Part shown: positions 18,684 through 26,283 of the stretch, piece after piece
Layout of the letters: the number at the start of each line of letters is the position of its first letter
Numbering within the stretch: the first letter of the stretch is position 1
Assembly (NCBI RefSeq): GCF_034313845.1
Contig: NZ_JAVIWN010000004.1
From: Actimicrobium sp034313845
GTDB lineage: Bacteria > Pseudomonadota > Gammaproteobacteria > Burkholderiales > Burkholderiaceae_D
Direction: 5' to 3' (one strand)
Length of the DNA: 64,000 nucleotides
Position numbers and translations under genes: made by a program
The notes under the pieces: generated by a model
Told to the model about the DNA's origin: nothing
Database searches by the model: none
The model's input: the letters and a program-made list of their open reading frames with translations, nothing else

Positions 18684-19576
18684 TTGCGAATATCCATGGC
18701 CGAGCGCACGCCATCGGCGAGCAGGTTGAAAGCAATCGACGTAATAAAAATCATCGCGCCGGGCAATGCAGCTACCAGCGGGTTCATAAAAATTGCCGAG
18801 CGTAAGGTGTTGAGCATCAGGCCCCATTCCGGCTCCGGCGGTTTCACGCCCAGACCGAGGAAGGACAAGCCCGAACCGAGGATCATGCTCACACTGAGCA
18901 GACCGGTTGCGTACACGAACACTGGTCCCAGCACATTGCCGAGCACATGCACACGGATGATCGAGAATGCCGATGCGCCGCTCATGCGCGCCGCTTCGAT
19001 GTAATCAAGACGGCGCACCTGGGTCGTCACGCTTTCGGCCACCCGCACCATTTGCGGAACGAACACCAGCGTCAGGGCGATCAGACTGTTGCTCATGCCG
19101 GGGCCGAGCGCACCGGCAATCGCGACTGCCAGCAGCACCGACGGAAACGCGTAGAACACATCGAGCACGCGCATCGTGATCATGTTGGCGCGACCGCCGA
19201 CATAACCGGCGAACAAGCCAATCGAGGTGCCGATCACGAACGCCGCCAGCACCGGCACCACGCCCATCAGCAGCGACAGGCGAGCGCCATACATCAGCCG
19301 TGTGAGCATGTCGCGGCCCAGTTCATCGGTGCCCAGCCAGTGTCCGGGCGAACCGACCTCCAGCAAGCGGCGCAGCATGCTGGCCTTGAACGGATCGGCC
19401 GGTGCCAGCCATGGTGCAAAGAGCGCGGCACCAATGATCAGCATTAGCACGAAGGCGCTGATCATCGCGACCGGATCGCGCCGCAACTGGCGACCGGTGA
19501 CGTGCCAGAAGCTGCGGCTGGGGGCCGCTGGAATAATCTCGGGAAGAGCGGCGGGGATAATTTCAGCGAGGTTCAT
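18680..19576 (-). CDS. peptide ABC importer permease (DppC/OppC type)
   Basis: A 298-residue inner-membrane permease with six predicted segments. An N-terminal cytoplasmic tail with an AAP-rich repeat (EIIPAALPEIIPAAP) precedes the first helix. The family signature GTDELGRDMLTRLMYGAR is followed by the BPD_transp_1 domain with the EAA loop (YIEAARMSGAS). The ATG follows directly after the stop of the preceding permease (TAAATG). Forms the channel with that protein. Confidence 0.94.
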   Translation of the reverse strand: MNLAEIIPAALPEIIPAAPSRSFWHVTGRQLRRDPVAMISAFVLMLIIGAALFAPWLAPADPFKASMLRRLLEVGSPGHWLGTDELGRDMLTRLMYGARLSLLMGVVPVLAAFVIGTSIGLFAGYVGGRANMITMRVLDVFYAFPSVLLAVAIAGALGPGMSNSLIALTLVFVPQMVRVAESVTTQVRRLDYIEAARMSGASAFSIIRVHVLGNVLGPVFVYATGLLSVSMILGSGLSFLGLGVKPPEPEWGLMLNTLRSAIFMNPLVAALPGAMIFITSIAFNLLADGVRSAMDIRK

Positions 19577-20530
19577 TTAAGCGCGTCCCATCCGTGGATC
19601 GATCAGTGGTTGCAGGATATCGACCAGCAAATTGAGGGCGACAAAGAACAGGCACAGCACGAGTATCGTGCCTTGCAATAGCGGGATGTCGCGCTGGAAG
19701 ATGGCTGTGTTGAGCAGGAAGCCAGTGCCGGGCCAGGCGAAGACGGTTTCGACCAGGATCGATCCGCCCATCAGGTAACCGAGCTGCAAGCCCGCGACCG
19801 CAAGGACGGTCGGTGCGGTGTTCTTGGCGACATGGCGGAAGATCGCGGTGTTACGCAATCCTCTTGCACGCAATGCAATGACGAACTCCTGTTCCAGCAT
19901 GTCGGCCACCAGCGCCCGCACGGTGCGGGTGATGATGCCCAGCGGGATCACCGACAAGGTCAGTGCCGGCAAGACCAGATAGCGCATGTGTTCGAGGTCC
20001 CACAGCCATTCGGCCGAGCCACCCGGACCAGCACCCATCGCCGGGAACCAGGCCAGCTTGGTCGAGAAAATAATCGTCAGCACCAGCCCCAGCCAGTAGT
20101 GCGGAACGCTTACGCCGATGACGGACAACACGGTGGCGATACGGTCGATCCAGCCGCCATGCCAGTAGCCGGCCAGCGCACCGAGAATACAACCGGCCAG
20201 CACACCGGCCAGTCCGGCGACACCTGCCAGCAGCAGCGTATTGCTGACCGCACTCAGGACTTCGGTGACGACTTCGCGTCCCGAGGCAATCGACTTGCCG
20301 AGGTCGCCCTGGACGGCGCGCAGCAGCCACTTGCCGTACTGGATCGGGATCGGTTGATCCAGCCCGTAAGCCGCTTTCAAGGCAGTGATCACTTCGGCCG
20401 GTGCATCGGCCGGGGCGATGGCATTGAGCGGATCGCCAGGGGCCAGATAGACCAGCATGAACGACACCAGCGTGACGCTCAGTACGATCGGAATGGTGTA
20501 AAGCAAACGTTTGAGAATGTAGGAAAACAT
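19577..20530 (-). CDS. peptide ABC importer permease (DppB/OppB type)
   Basis: A 317-residue permease beginning MFSYILKRLLYTIP, the usual DppB start, with a first transmembrane helix, a periplasmic domain (LAPGDPLNAIAP) and a C-terminal five-helix BPD_transp_1 domain with EAA loop near ALRARGLRNTAIFRHV. Separated from the binding-protein gene by 67 bp that hold a strong hairpin, the only sizeable gap among the transport genes. Confidence 0.94.
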   Translation of the reverse strand: MFSYILKRLLYTIPIVLSVTLVSFMLVYLAPGDPLNAIAPADAPAEVITALKAAYGLDQPIPIQYGKWLLRAVQGDLGKSIASGREVVTEVLSAVSNTLLLAGVAGLAGVLAGCILGALAGYWHGGWIDRIATVLSVIGVSVPHYWLGLVLTIIFSTKLAWFPAMGAGPGGSAEWLWDLEHMRYLVLPALTLSVIPLGIITRTVRALVADMLEQEFVIALRARGLRNTAIFRHVAKNTAPTVLAVAGLQLGYLMGGSILVETVFAWPGTGFLLNTAIFQRDIPLLQGTILVLCLFFVALNLLVDILQPLIDPRMGRA

Positions 20531-20557
20531 GGGAACTTTCAGCAGGACAGCATCATT

Positions 20558-20593
20558 CGCAGGGAGCCAGGATGTGCATCCCGGCTCCCTGCG
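20558..20593 (-). promoter_or_regulatory. intercistronic hairpin after the binding-protein gene
   Basis: Arms CGCAGGGAGCC and GGCTCCCTGCG flank an inner GGATG/CATCC pair, giving a 36-nt near-perfect stem that begins five bases after the binding-protein stop. No T-run follows, so it is unlikely to terminate fully. Such hairpins stabilise the upstream message or damp read-through, which would give binding protein in excess over permease. Confidence 0.7.
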
Positions 20594-20597
20594 CGGA

Positions 20598-22217
20598 CTA
20601 CATCTTCAACGTCGTCAAATCCTGGAACCAATGCTGCGCCTGGATGAAACCCTTGACCTTCGGTGACAGCGCATGCGGATTGACATCATGGACAACCCAC
20701 AGCATCAACGCTTCATCAACCATGGTCTGGTGCACTTGCGCCAGCAAGCCGTCTTGTACTTTCGGGTCGAAGCTGGTCTTGATCTGATCGATCAGCGCAT
20801 CGACTTTCGGATTGTTGTAGCCGCCCCAGTTGACGCCGTTCGGTGCGATGGCACGGCTATCGACAAAGCGCGTGATGCCATAAAACGGATCGGATGTGAC
20901 GTAACCAAGATTGATCGCGCTGATGCCTTTGCCGGCATTCATGTCGGCTTTGATGCCACTGCGCCAGTGCAGGTACAAGGTCTCCAGTTCGACCACTTCA
21001 AATTCAAGCTGGATGCCGACTTCGGCCAGGCTTTGCTGGATGTATTCATTCATCGGCAAGGACAGCATCTGACCCGTGCCGCCCTGGGCGATGATGACCT
21101 TGGCTTTGAGTGGTTTGGCCTGGCTGTAACCGGCTTGCGCCATCAGCGCACGGGCCGCAGCGATGTCGTAAGTCAGCTTGAAGGTCGGCTTGCCGAACCA
21201 CGGACTGGTGGTGTCGACCTGACCTTTGGCTGGAATGGCCAGGCCGTTCATCAGCTTGACGATACCGTCGCGGTCGATGGCAAGGTTGGCTGCCTTGCGC
21301 ACACGAATATCGGCCCATGGCGAACCGGGCTGGGTACTGAAGTGATACGGCCAGACATGCGGCGTGATGTTCGTCACCAGCTTGAAGCCGGCGCTCTTGA
21401 GCTGCGGCACGACATCCGGTGGTGGTGATTCGATCAGATCGACCTGACCGCTGAGCAGCGCGTTCGAGCGCGTCAGCGCATCGGGAATCGGGATCAGCAC
21501 GATGCGATCCGTTTGGGCCATCCGGTTCTTGTCCCAGTAGCCAGCATTCTTGATCAGATCGGCGCGCTCGCGCGGCACCAGTTTGTCGAGCTTGAACGGG
21601 CCGGTGCCGGATGGTTGCGAAGCAAATTTGTTCCAGTCGCGACCGAGCTTTTCCCATTGTGCCGGGCTGGAAATCAGGAACCACGGCAACTGGTACGGGA
21701 ACAGCGCATCGACGGTCTTGGTCGTGATCTCGACGGTATATTCGTCAACCTTTGCATAGGTCGCAATCGACGGAATGCGGGGTCGCACCTGTGCGCTTTG
21801 CTTGGCATCGAATTGCGGTGATTTGTCGTTGAGGACCTTGTCGAGATTCCAGATCACGGCGTCGGCCTTGAACTCGGAACCATCATGAAACAGGGCACCC
21901 TTGCGCAAGGTGAAGGTCCATTTCTTGTTGTCTTTCGGATCGACTTTCCAGCTGCTGGCGAGGCCGGCGATCAGCTTGCCCGGGCGGGTGCCGATGTTCG
22001 ATTCCCATGCCACCAGCGGATCGTAAATCGTGTGGCCGGTGAACTGGTATGCACCAGCACCGCGATCGGGCTGGCCGGTTGTCAGCGGAATATCAGCCAT
22101 CGATATGCCGTAGCGCGCGACCGTTTCAGCAAAGGCGCTGGCGTGCAATGCCAAGGCAAACGGTACGGCAACCAGGCAGCGGGAAAATAACTTGGGCAAC
22201 GTGGACAGATGGTGCAT
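20598..22217 (-). CDS. peptide-type ABC importer substrate-binding protein (SBP family 5)
   Basis: A 539-residue periplasmic solute-binding protein of the DppA/OppA/GsiB family. Residues 1-30 are a Sec signal peptide (hydrophobic core CLVAVPFALALHA, cleavage probably after ASAFA). Family 5 features include KWTFTLRKGALFHDGSEF, GTGPFKL, the YWDKNRM segment and DIRVRKAANLAIDRDGI. It is the first gene of an eight-gene minus-strand operon ending in gamma-glutamyltransferase and a symporter. Glutathione or other gamma-glutamyl peptides are the inferred ligands; nickel or dipeptides cannot be excluded from sequence. Confidence 0.92.
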   Translation of the reverse strand: MHHLSTLPKLFSRCLVAVPFALALHASAFAETVARYGISMADIPLTTGQPDRGAGAYQFTGHTIYDPLVAWESNIGTRPGKLIAGLASSWKVDPKDNKKWTFTLRKGALFHDGSEFKADAVIWNLDKVLNDKSPQFDAKQSAQVRPRIPSIATYAKVDEYTVEITTKTVDALFPYQLPWFLISSPAQWEKLGRDWNKFASQPSGTGPFKLDKLVPRERADLIKNAGYWDKNRMAQTDRIVLIPIPDALTRSNALLSGQVDLIESPPPDVVPQLKSAGFKLVTNITPHVWPYHFSTQPGSPWADIRVRKAANLAIDRDGIVKLMNGLAIPAKGQVDTTSPWFGKPTFKLTYDIAAARALMAQAGYSQAKPLKAKVIIAQGGTGQMLSLPMNEYIQQSLAEVGIQLEFEVVELETLYLHWRSGIKADMNAGKGISAINLGYVTSDPFYGITRFVDSRAIAPNGVNWGGYNNPKVDALIDQIKTSFDPKVQDGLLAQVHQTMVDEALMLWVVHDVNPHALSPKVKGFIQAQHWFQDLTTLKM

Positions 22218-22263
22218 GCAAATCTCCAGAAAGTGGACAGGACCGACCTCCTATTGCATGCAA
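22213..22263 (-). promoter_or_regulatory. candidate GntR operators ahead of the transporter operon
   Basis: The perfect palindrome TTGCATGCAA (22254-22263) lies 37 bp ahead of the binding-protein ATG, and the same core TGCATGCA recurs at 22213-22220 across the start codon. GntR proteins of the FCD branch typically bind short AT-flanked palindromes of this kind. The operon encodes such a regulator, so autoregulation is plausible. No direct evidence. Confidence 0.42.
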
Positions 22264-22471
22264 CGTGCCAGCTCTTGCTTTTTTACATTGTTTTTTTCAA
22301 GCACTTGTTTTTACACGGCTAACTGGACGTTGTTCTTGGCATCGGATCAAGGAGCTTCATTTACCGCATCCTGATGCAGGAACAATGGCACCCGAGTGCA
22401 CCAACGAAAGGCGAGTGCATGGTGCAACACAGCCAGAATGGGGCTGTCTGGTCGCGCATTTTTAACCCGAC

Positions 22472-22870
22472 TTACTTCCTGGCGGCAATGCATTGTTCTT
22501 CGCCAGGCTGGGACCATGTGTTGTTCGAGCTGGCGATGCCCGGTGCCGCCAGCCGTTGTCCGACCTCCAGTCCGTAACGTGCTGCGGCGCCGGCGCAGAG
22601 TTCGAGGCAACCGTAAGCGGTCGGCTCGACGGCCATCCCGAAGGGTCGCACGCGCGGGTAAATGGCGACCACCGTACCGGTCAGATCGATGAAGACGACA
22701 TCAATGGCAAAGCGCATGAAAGCCGTATGGATATTGTTGCAGGGGACCAGCAACAAGGCACTGTCATAAGCCAGACGACGTTTGCCAAGCAGACCCACCA
22801 GACGCTGCAAGAACGTACTCGCGACGGTAACGCGCAAACCGGGTATGCCGGCAATGTCGATGATGTTCAT
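22472..22870 (-). CDS. DUF192 (UPF0127) family protein
   Basis: A 132-residue DUF192 protein. The family core is present: RLVGLLGKRRL, then NNIHTAFMRFAIDVVFID, GTVVAIYPRVRPFG and LELCAGAAARYGLEVGQRL. The function of DUF192 is not established. No clear signal peptide with the ATG at 22870, which overlaps the pseudopilin stop by 4 nt. It ends the pseudopilin operon. Adjacent DUF192 and TadE-like genes occur in other proteobacteria as far as I recall, but no shared role is proven. Confidence 0.85.
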   Translation of the reverse strand: MNIIDIAGIPGLRVTVASTFLQRLVGLLGKRRLAYDSALLLVPCNNIHTAFMRFAIDVVFIDLTGTVVAIYPRVRPFGMAVEPTAYGCLELCAGAAARYGLEVGQRLAAPGIASSNNTWSQPGEEQCIAARK

Positions 22871-23052
22871 TCTGGAAGCGAGATCGAGTAACTGTAATTT
22901 TGATAGGCGCTCTGGAATCCCGTGATCAAGTCGAGCAGGCCGCTGTCCGGGCCAATCATGCTGACACCGAGTGCCAGCATCAGCGCGGCGCACACCAGCA
23001 GGTATTCGACCATCGACTGGCCCGACGGTCGGCGGCCCGTATGCATTTTCAT
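22867..23052 (-). CDS. small Flp/TadE-like pseudopilin
   Basis: A 61-residue protein with the signature of class III prepilins: a short basic leader ending in Gly, then QSMVEYLLVCAALMLAL. The Gly would be the prepilin-peptidase cut site; Glu5 and Tyr6 of the mature protein match the Flp/TadE pattern. One hydrophobic helix and a short polar tail follow. It overlaps both neighbours by 4 nt. It may be a minor pilin of the operon's assembly or a membrane-anchored partner of the 247-residue protein. Confidence 0.75.
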   Translation of the reverse strand: MKMHTGRRPSGQSMVEYLLVCAALMLALGVSMIGPDSGLLDLITGFQSAYQNYSYSISLPE

Positions 23053-23792
23053 GGAGATCTCTGTAGGGTCATTGTGGTGTTCAACACGATCGAAGTCTGG
23101 TCGCCGCTTCGGCTGATGACGGCCATCGCGTCCTTGCCCGGCGACTTGAAAACCAGCGTGCGGGCATCGGCAAGCTGCGACGGCAGACTGCGCTGCACCG
23201 TGGCATCAACGCCGATCTCGCGTTCCAACTGGAATCCATCGGCCGTCATCAGGCGCAGCAATGCATCCCGATTGACGGACTCGGCGTGGCGATTGAGGAT
23301 CACCATGTGGCGCGCCTGCCGGCCATTTTCCTGCGAGGTCATCTGACTGCTGAGGATGGAACCAGCCGGCAGACGGTCGAGCCAGCGCGCAGTCGTGTCC
23401 TGCCCTTGCGCGTGGTCCCTGGCCATTGCCGCAAAGTCGGTCACTGCGACGACACCTTTACTGCCGCTGCCGGCGGCTTCGATTTGCACCGTCACATAAA
23501 ACCCACCCTCGGCGCGGCCAAGTATCTGCTTGCCCGACGCCGTACTTTCAACCAGCGGTTGACCGAGCGAGCGCCGGAATGCTTCGATCAATTCGGCAGG
23601 ACGACGCGGTGAAATGAATCCTTTCAGGCGCATCGGCAAGTCGTTGACGGTCAGTTGATCCGCGATAGGGAAGGTGTCGAGACCGGCGGGTAATACCGGA
23701 CTTGGCCATGGCGTTGCAGCGAACACGCTGGCACTGGCACAGCGCCAGACCAGCACCAGAAGCAGATAGCTACGCGCAAGGTTCGTCATCAT
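23049..23792 (-). CDS. exported protein of unknown function in the pseudopilin operon
   Basis: A 247-residue protein with an N-terminal hydrophobic signal (LLLVLVWRC, probable cleavage after SVFAA). No family recognised. The rest is globular, with alternating strands and helices; two similar halves may be present (a PRRPAELIEAFRRSLG segment and a RDALLRLMTADGFQ segment, each followed by strand-rich sequence), which is only an impression. The start is adjacent to the upstream stop (TAAATG) and its end overlaps the small pseudopilin gene, so it belongs to the same translational unit. Likely periplasmic. Confidence 0.8.
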   Translation of the reverse strand: MMTNLARSYLLLVLVWRCASASVFAATPWPSPVLPAGLDTFPIADQLTVNDLPMRLKGFISPRRPAELIEAFRRSLGQPLVESTASGKQILGRAEGGFYVTVQIEAAGSGSKGVVAVTDFAAMARDHAQGQDTTARWLDRLPAGSILSSQMTSQENGRQARHMVILNRHAESVNRDALLRLMTADGFQLEREIGVDATVQRSLPSQLADARTLVFKSPGKDAMAVISRSGDQTSIVLNTTMTLQRSP

Positions 23793-24608
23793 TTACTCGG
23801 CCGGTCTCAGGCGATCCTGCGGGACGACATCGCGCCACTTTTGCAGGTTGCCGAATTCGGGTGGAGTGACTTTGAACATGTCGACATAGTTCACACCCAG
23901 GTCAATGATCGGTGAAAGGGCCGACAGCGCGCCCGGGACAGGTGCCAGCTTGCCAAACCGGTTTTCGGTTTCTTGCGGTGACGGCGAACTCCAAGGCTCG
24001 AACAGCAAACTGGTATGGCGCTGCATCGACAGGTCGATCGTATCGAAGGGAACAATGCTCTTGATGCCTGCTGGCAGGTTGGCTAATTTTACGGAGACAT
24101 TGGCGGTATAAATACCGGGAGCCTGCAAGCCCATCGTGCCGGAATTTGCCAATGGCACGCGATTAAATGGTGTGCTATCGAATGCGGTGCTGAAGCCATC
24201 GGCATGCGTGCTGCCGCCGTTGCCGAAAGTCAGACTGACATCGCTGAAGCGCTCAATCAACGGATTGTTGTACGGGTCCCGCCAGGCCAGATTGCGGTTG
24301 GCATCAACGTCCCCTGCGACATCATTGGTCTTGATCGGCGCACTGCTGTTGCTGAAAAACCGCCGCCGTATTTCATCGGCCAGTTGCGCTTCCGGTTTCC
24401 AGCCATCGACGCTTTGAATGTCATTGCGCGTGGTCGCATCGAAGGCTGCATAGCGACTCGCCATTTGGGTCGCGTGGCGGATATCCTGGTATTTGCCGAT
24501 CAGCGGAAAGAGCAGAAAGAGCGGGACCAGCGCGACGGAAAGGACGAGGAATTCAACGACAGATTGACCGCGCTGCGAGATGGTTGCCGAATGCGTGGGG
24601 CGGTTCAT
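23793..24608 (-). CDS. TadE-like pseudopilin
   Basis: A 271-residue protein with leader SQRG and then QSVVEFLVLSVALVPLFLLF, the TadE/class III pseudopilin N terminus (Gly before the cut, Glu5). The large C-terminal part (residues about 45-271) is predicted extracytoplasmic, with SRYAAFDATT typical of TadE-family proteins. It overlaps the TadG-like gene by 4 nt. Longer than a classical TadE (about 150-200 residues). A minor pilin or pseudopilin role is inferred from the N terminus. Confidence 0.78.
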   Translation of the reverse strand: MNRPTHSATISQRGQSVVEFLVLSVALVPLFLLFPLIGKYQDIRHATQMASRYAAFDATTRNDIQSVDGWKPEAQLADEIRRRFFSNSSAPIKTNDVAGDVDANRNLAWRDPYNNPLIERFSDVSLTFGNGGSTHADGFSTAFDSTPFNRVPLANSGTMGLQAPGIYTANVSVKLANLPAGIKSIVPFDTIDLSMQRHTSLLFEPWSSPSPQETENRFGKLAPVPGALSALSPIIDLGVNYVDMFKVTPPEFGNLQKWRDVVPQDRLRPAE

Positions 24609-26050
24609 GGAGGTGACACCTTTTGCATGAGTCGTACCTGCCAGTAAGGATTAAACAGGCTGCCGATTTCACGCCTGTCGGGACTGCCAGTTTTTGCAGC
24701 GTACTGGTTGTCATTGCCTTGTGACGGATCATTCGGAACCGTCAATGGGCGCTCGAAAAACACTTCGCCTCCTGCTACGGCGGTCATCACGCCATCGGCA
24801 AAATTGTTCTGGAAATTGTTCAGGCGCGGGGTGCTGGCGATGGCTGACGTTCCGGCAGACGTCCGTGTGCCAGCTGCGCTGCGGGTCAGGCGTACACGAA
24901 ATTGCATGACCGGATTCCTGGTGGGATCAAGATCAGACAGATCGTAAAAGGAAGGTAAACCGGTGTAGGCAGTCCACGCCGATGAGGAAGCAGCGCCACT
25001 CGCGCGCGGGTTGGTTCCGGGAGACCCTCCGAGCTGTGCACCGGATTCATCCTGATCCATTTCAGAAGGGCGGGCCTGTTGTTCACCATAACCAATCGGA
25101 TGCTCGGTTAAATTACATCTCGTATTGAGCAACCCGCCTCCATTCGTAAATCGCCAGGAGGATTCCGTATCTTCCGCTTTCCATTCATCCAGATTAATCA
25201 GTTCAGTGCCGCCGCGCCTCTTGACGGAGTTCTTCTTGTTTCTCCACACACATTTCCATTCGTGAGGAGGTGAGACCAGGGCCTCCGAAGTCCAGTTTCG
25301 CTCACGAACAAAATCATCCGAGTAGGCAGCAAGCTTGGCGACTTCAGCAAACCGTAACCGCGCCGCATCGGCATACTGTGTCGTAAAGCCGTTGAGCACA
25401 TCTGTCGCTGCGGGGCTGGCTCCCGAAGGTAAGCCAGTGAATGCGGCAACAGTCACTGCACCATCGCCCGCATAGTTACGATCAGCGACTTCCTGCATCA
25501 CGCGCAGGCTGGCATTCTGCAAATAGGCCGGCGCATGCAACAGTGCTTGAGAAGACAGAATTGCTCTTTTGCTGGCTTCGACGGGAATGATCACAGCAGC
25601 CGCGCCCGTCGTCACAGTCCGACCTGCGAGATCGATTGCGCCAACACCGAAGCTCGTTGTCGCAAAACAGAAAATGCCGTAAAGCAGGTCATAGTTGTAG
25701 AGAGCGGCAGGGATCGCAATTACGGGATTGCGGCAATCAGGAAACTCCCTCGTCAGATTGTCCGCATGCGTCGACACATACTGCCCCCACGAAGACAAAC
25801 TCACCATTTGCGCCACCAGCACCTCATTGGCTACCAGCGCCCGATTACTGTATGCATCGAAATTCAACGCCCTCGCCTGCATCACGCCCGCGCTATAAGC
25901 GACTGCGTCGGCGGTGTTGACGAGCTTGGTTTTTTCGCTGCTTAGCTGGCCGGTATTGAACAGAAAAAATAGCGCCGTCAGTCCGCCCATCAGGACAAAA
26001 ATGCCGTAGATCAGCGCTTGTCCGCGCTGGAACTGACTGCCTCGATGCAT
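24605..26050 (-). CDS. TadG-like pilus-associated protein
   Basis: A 481-residue protein starting FQRGQALIYGIFVLMGGLTALFFLFNTGQ, the TadG/TadE-like N terminus with one membrane helix. NTADAVAYSAGVMQARALNFDAYSNRALVANEV matches the conserved block of putative Flp pilus-assembly proteins. No von Willebrand A domain is evident, unlike full TadG. The central part, near 25000-25300, is noticeably lower in GC than its surroundings and may be a variable domain. First gene of a five-gene unit. Confidence 0.8.
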   Translation of the reverse strand: MHRGSQFQRGQALIYGIFVLMGGLTALFFLFNTGQLSSEKTKLVNTADAVAYSAGVMQARALNFDAYSNRALVANEVLVAQMVSLSSWGQYVSTHADNLTREFPDCRNPVIAIPAALYNYDLLYGIFCFATTSFGVGAIDLAGRTVTTGAAAVIIPVEASKRAILSSQALLHAPAYLQNASLRVMQEVADRNYAGDGAVTVAAFTGLPSGASPAATDVLNGFTTQYADAARLRFAEVAKLAAYSDDFVRERNWTSEALVSPPHEWKCVWRNKKNSVKRRGGTELINLDEWKAEDTESSWRFTNGGGLLNTRCNLTEHPIGYGEQQARPSEMDQDESGAQLGGSPGTNPRASGAASSSAWTAYTGLPSFYDLSDLDPTRNPVMQFRVRLTRSAAGTRTSAGTSAIASTPRLNNFQNNFADGVMTAVAGGEVFFERPLTVPNDPSQGNDNQYAAKTGSPDRREIGSLFNPYWQVRLMQKVSPP

Positions 26051-26283
26051 GAATGCTCCGGCCTGCTGTTGTTGATGGAATGGGAAGTGAAATGGTTACC
26101 AAAACAAAAAGACTCTGCTTTTTTGTAACCAGTTTTGTCATCGTAGCGAAGCCCGGCAGTGCCGCAAAAAAAGTGCGTTGGGAGAGGCGATATTTTTGAA
26201 GTCGGCCAACCATCGACCGATTCAGTTGTAGAAATGCAAACCCACAGTGCGTGCTGTGTGTTCGTGCTTCGTGCTTCGTGAGT

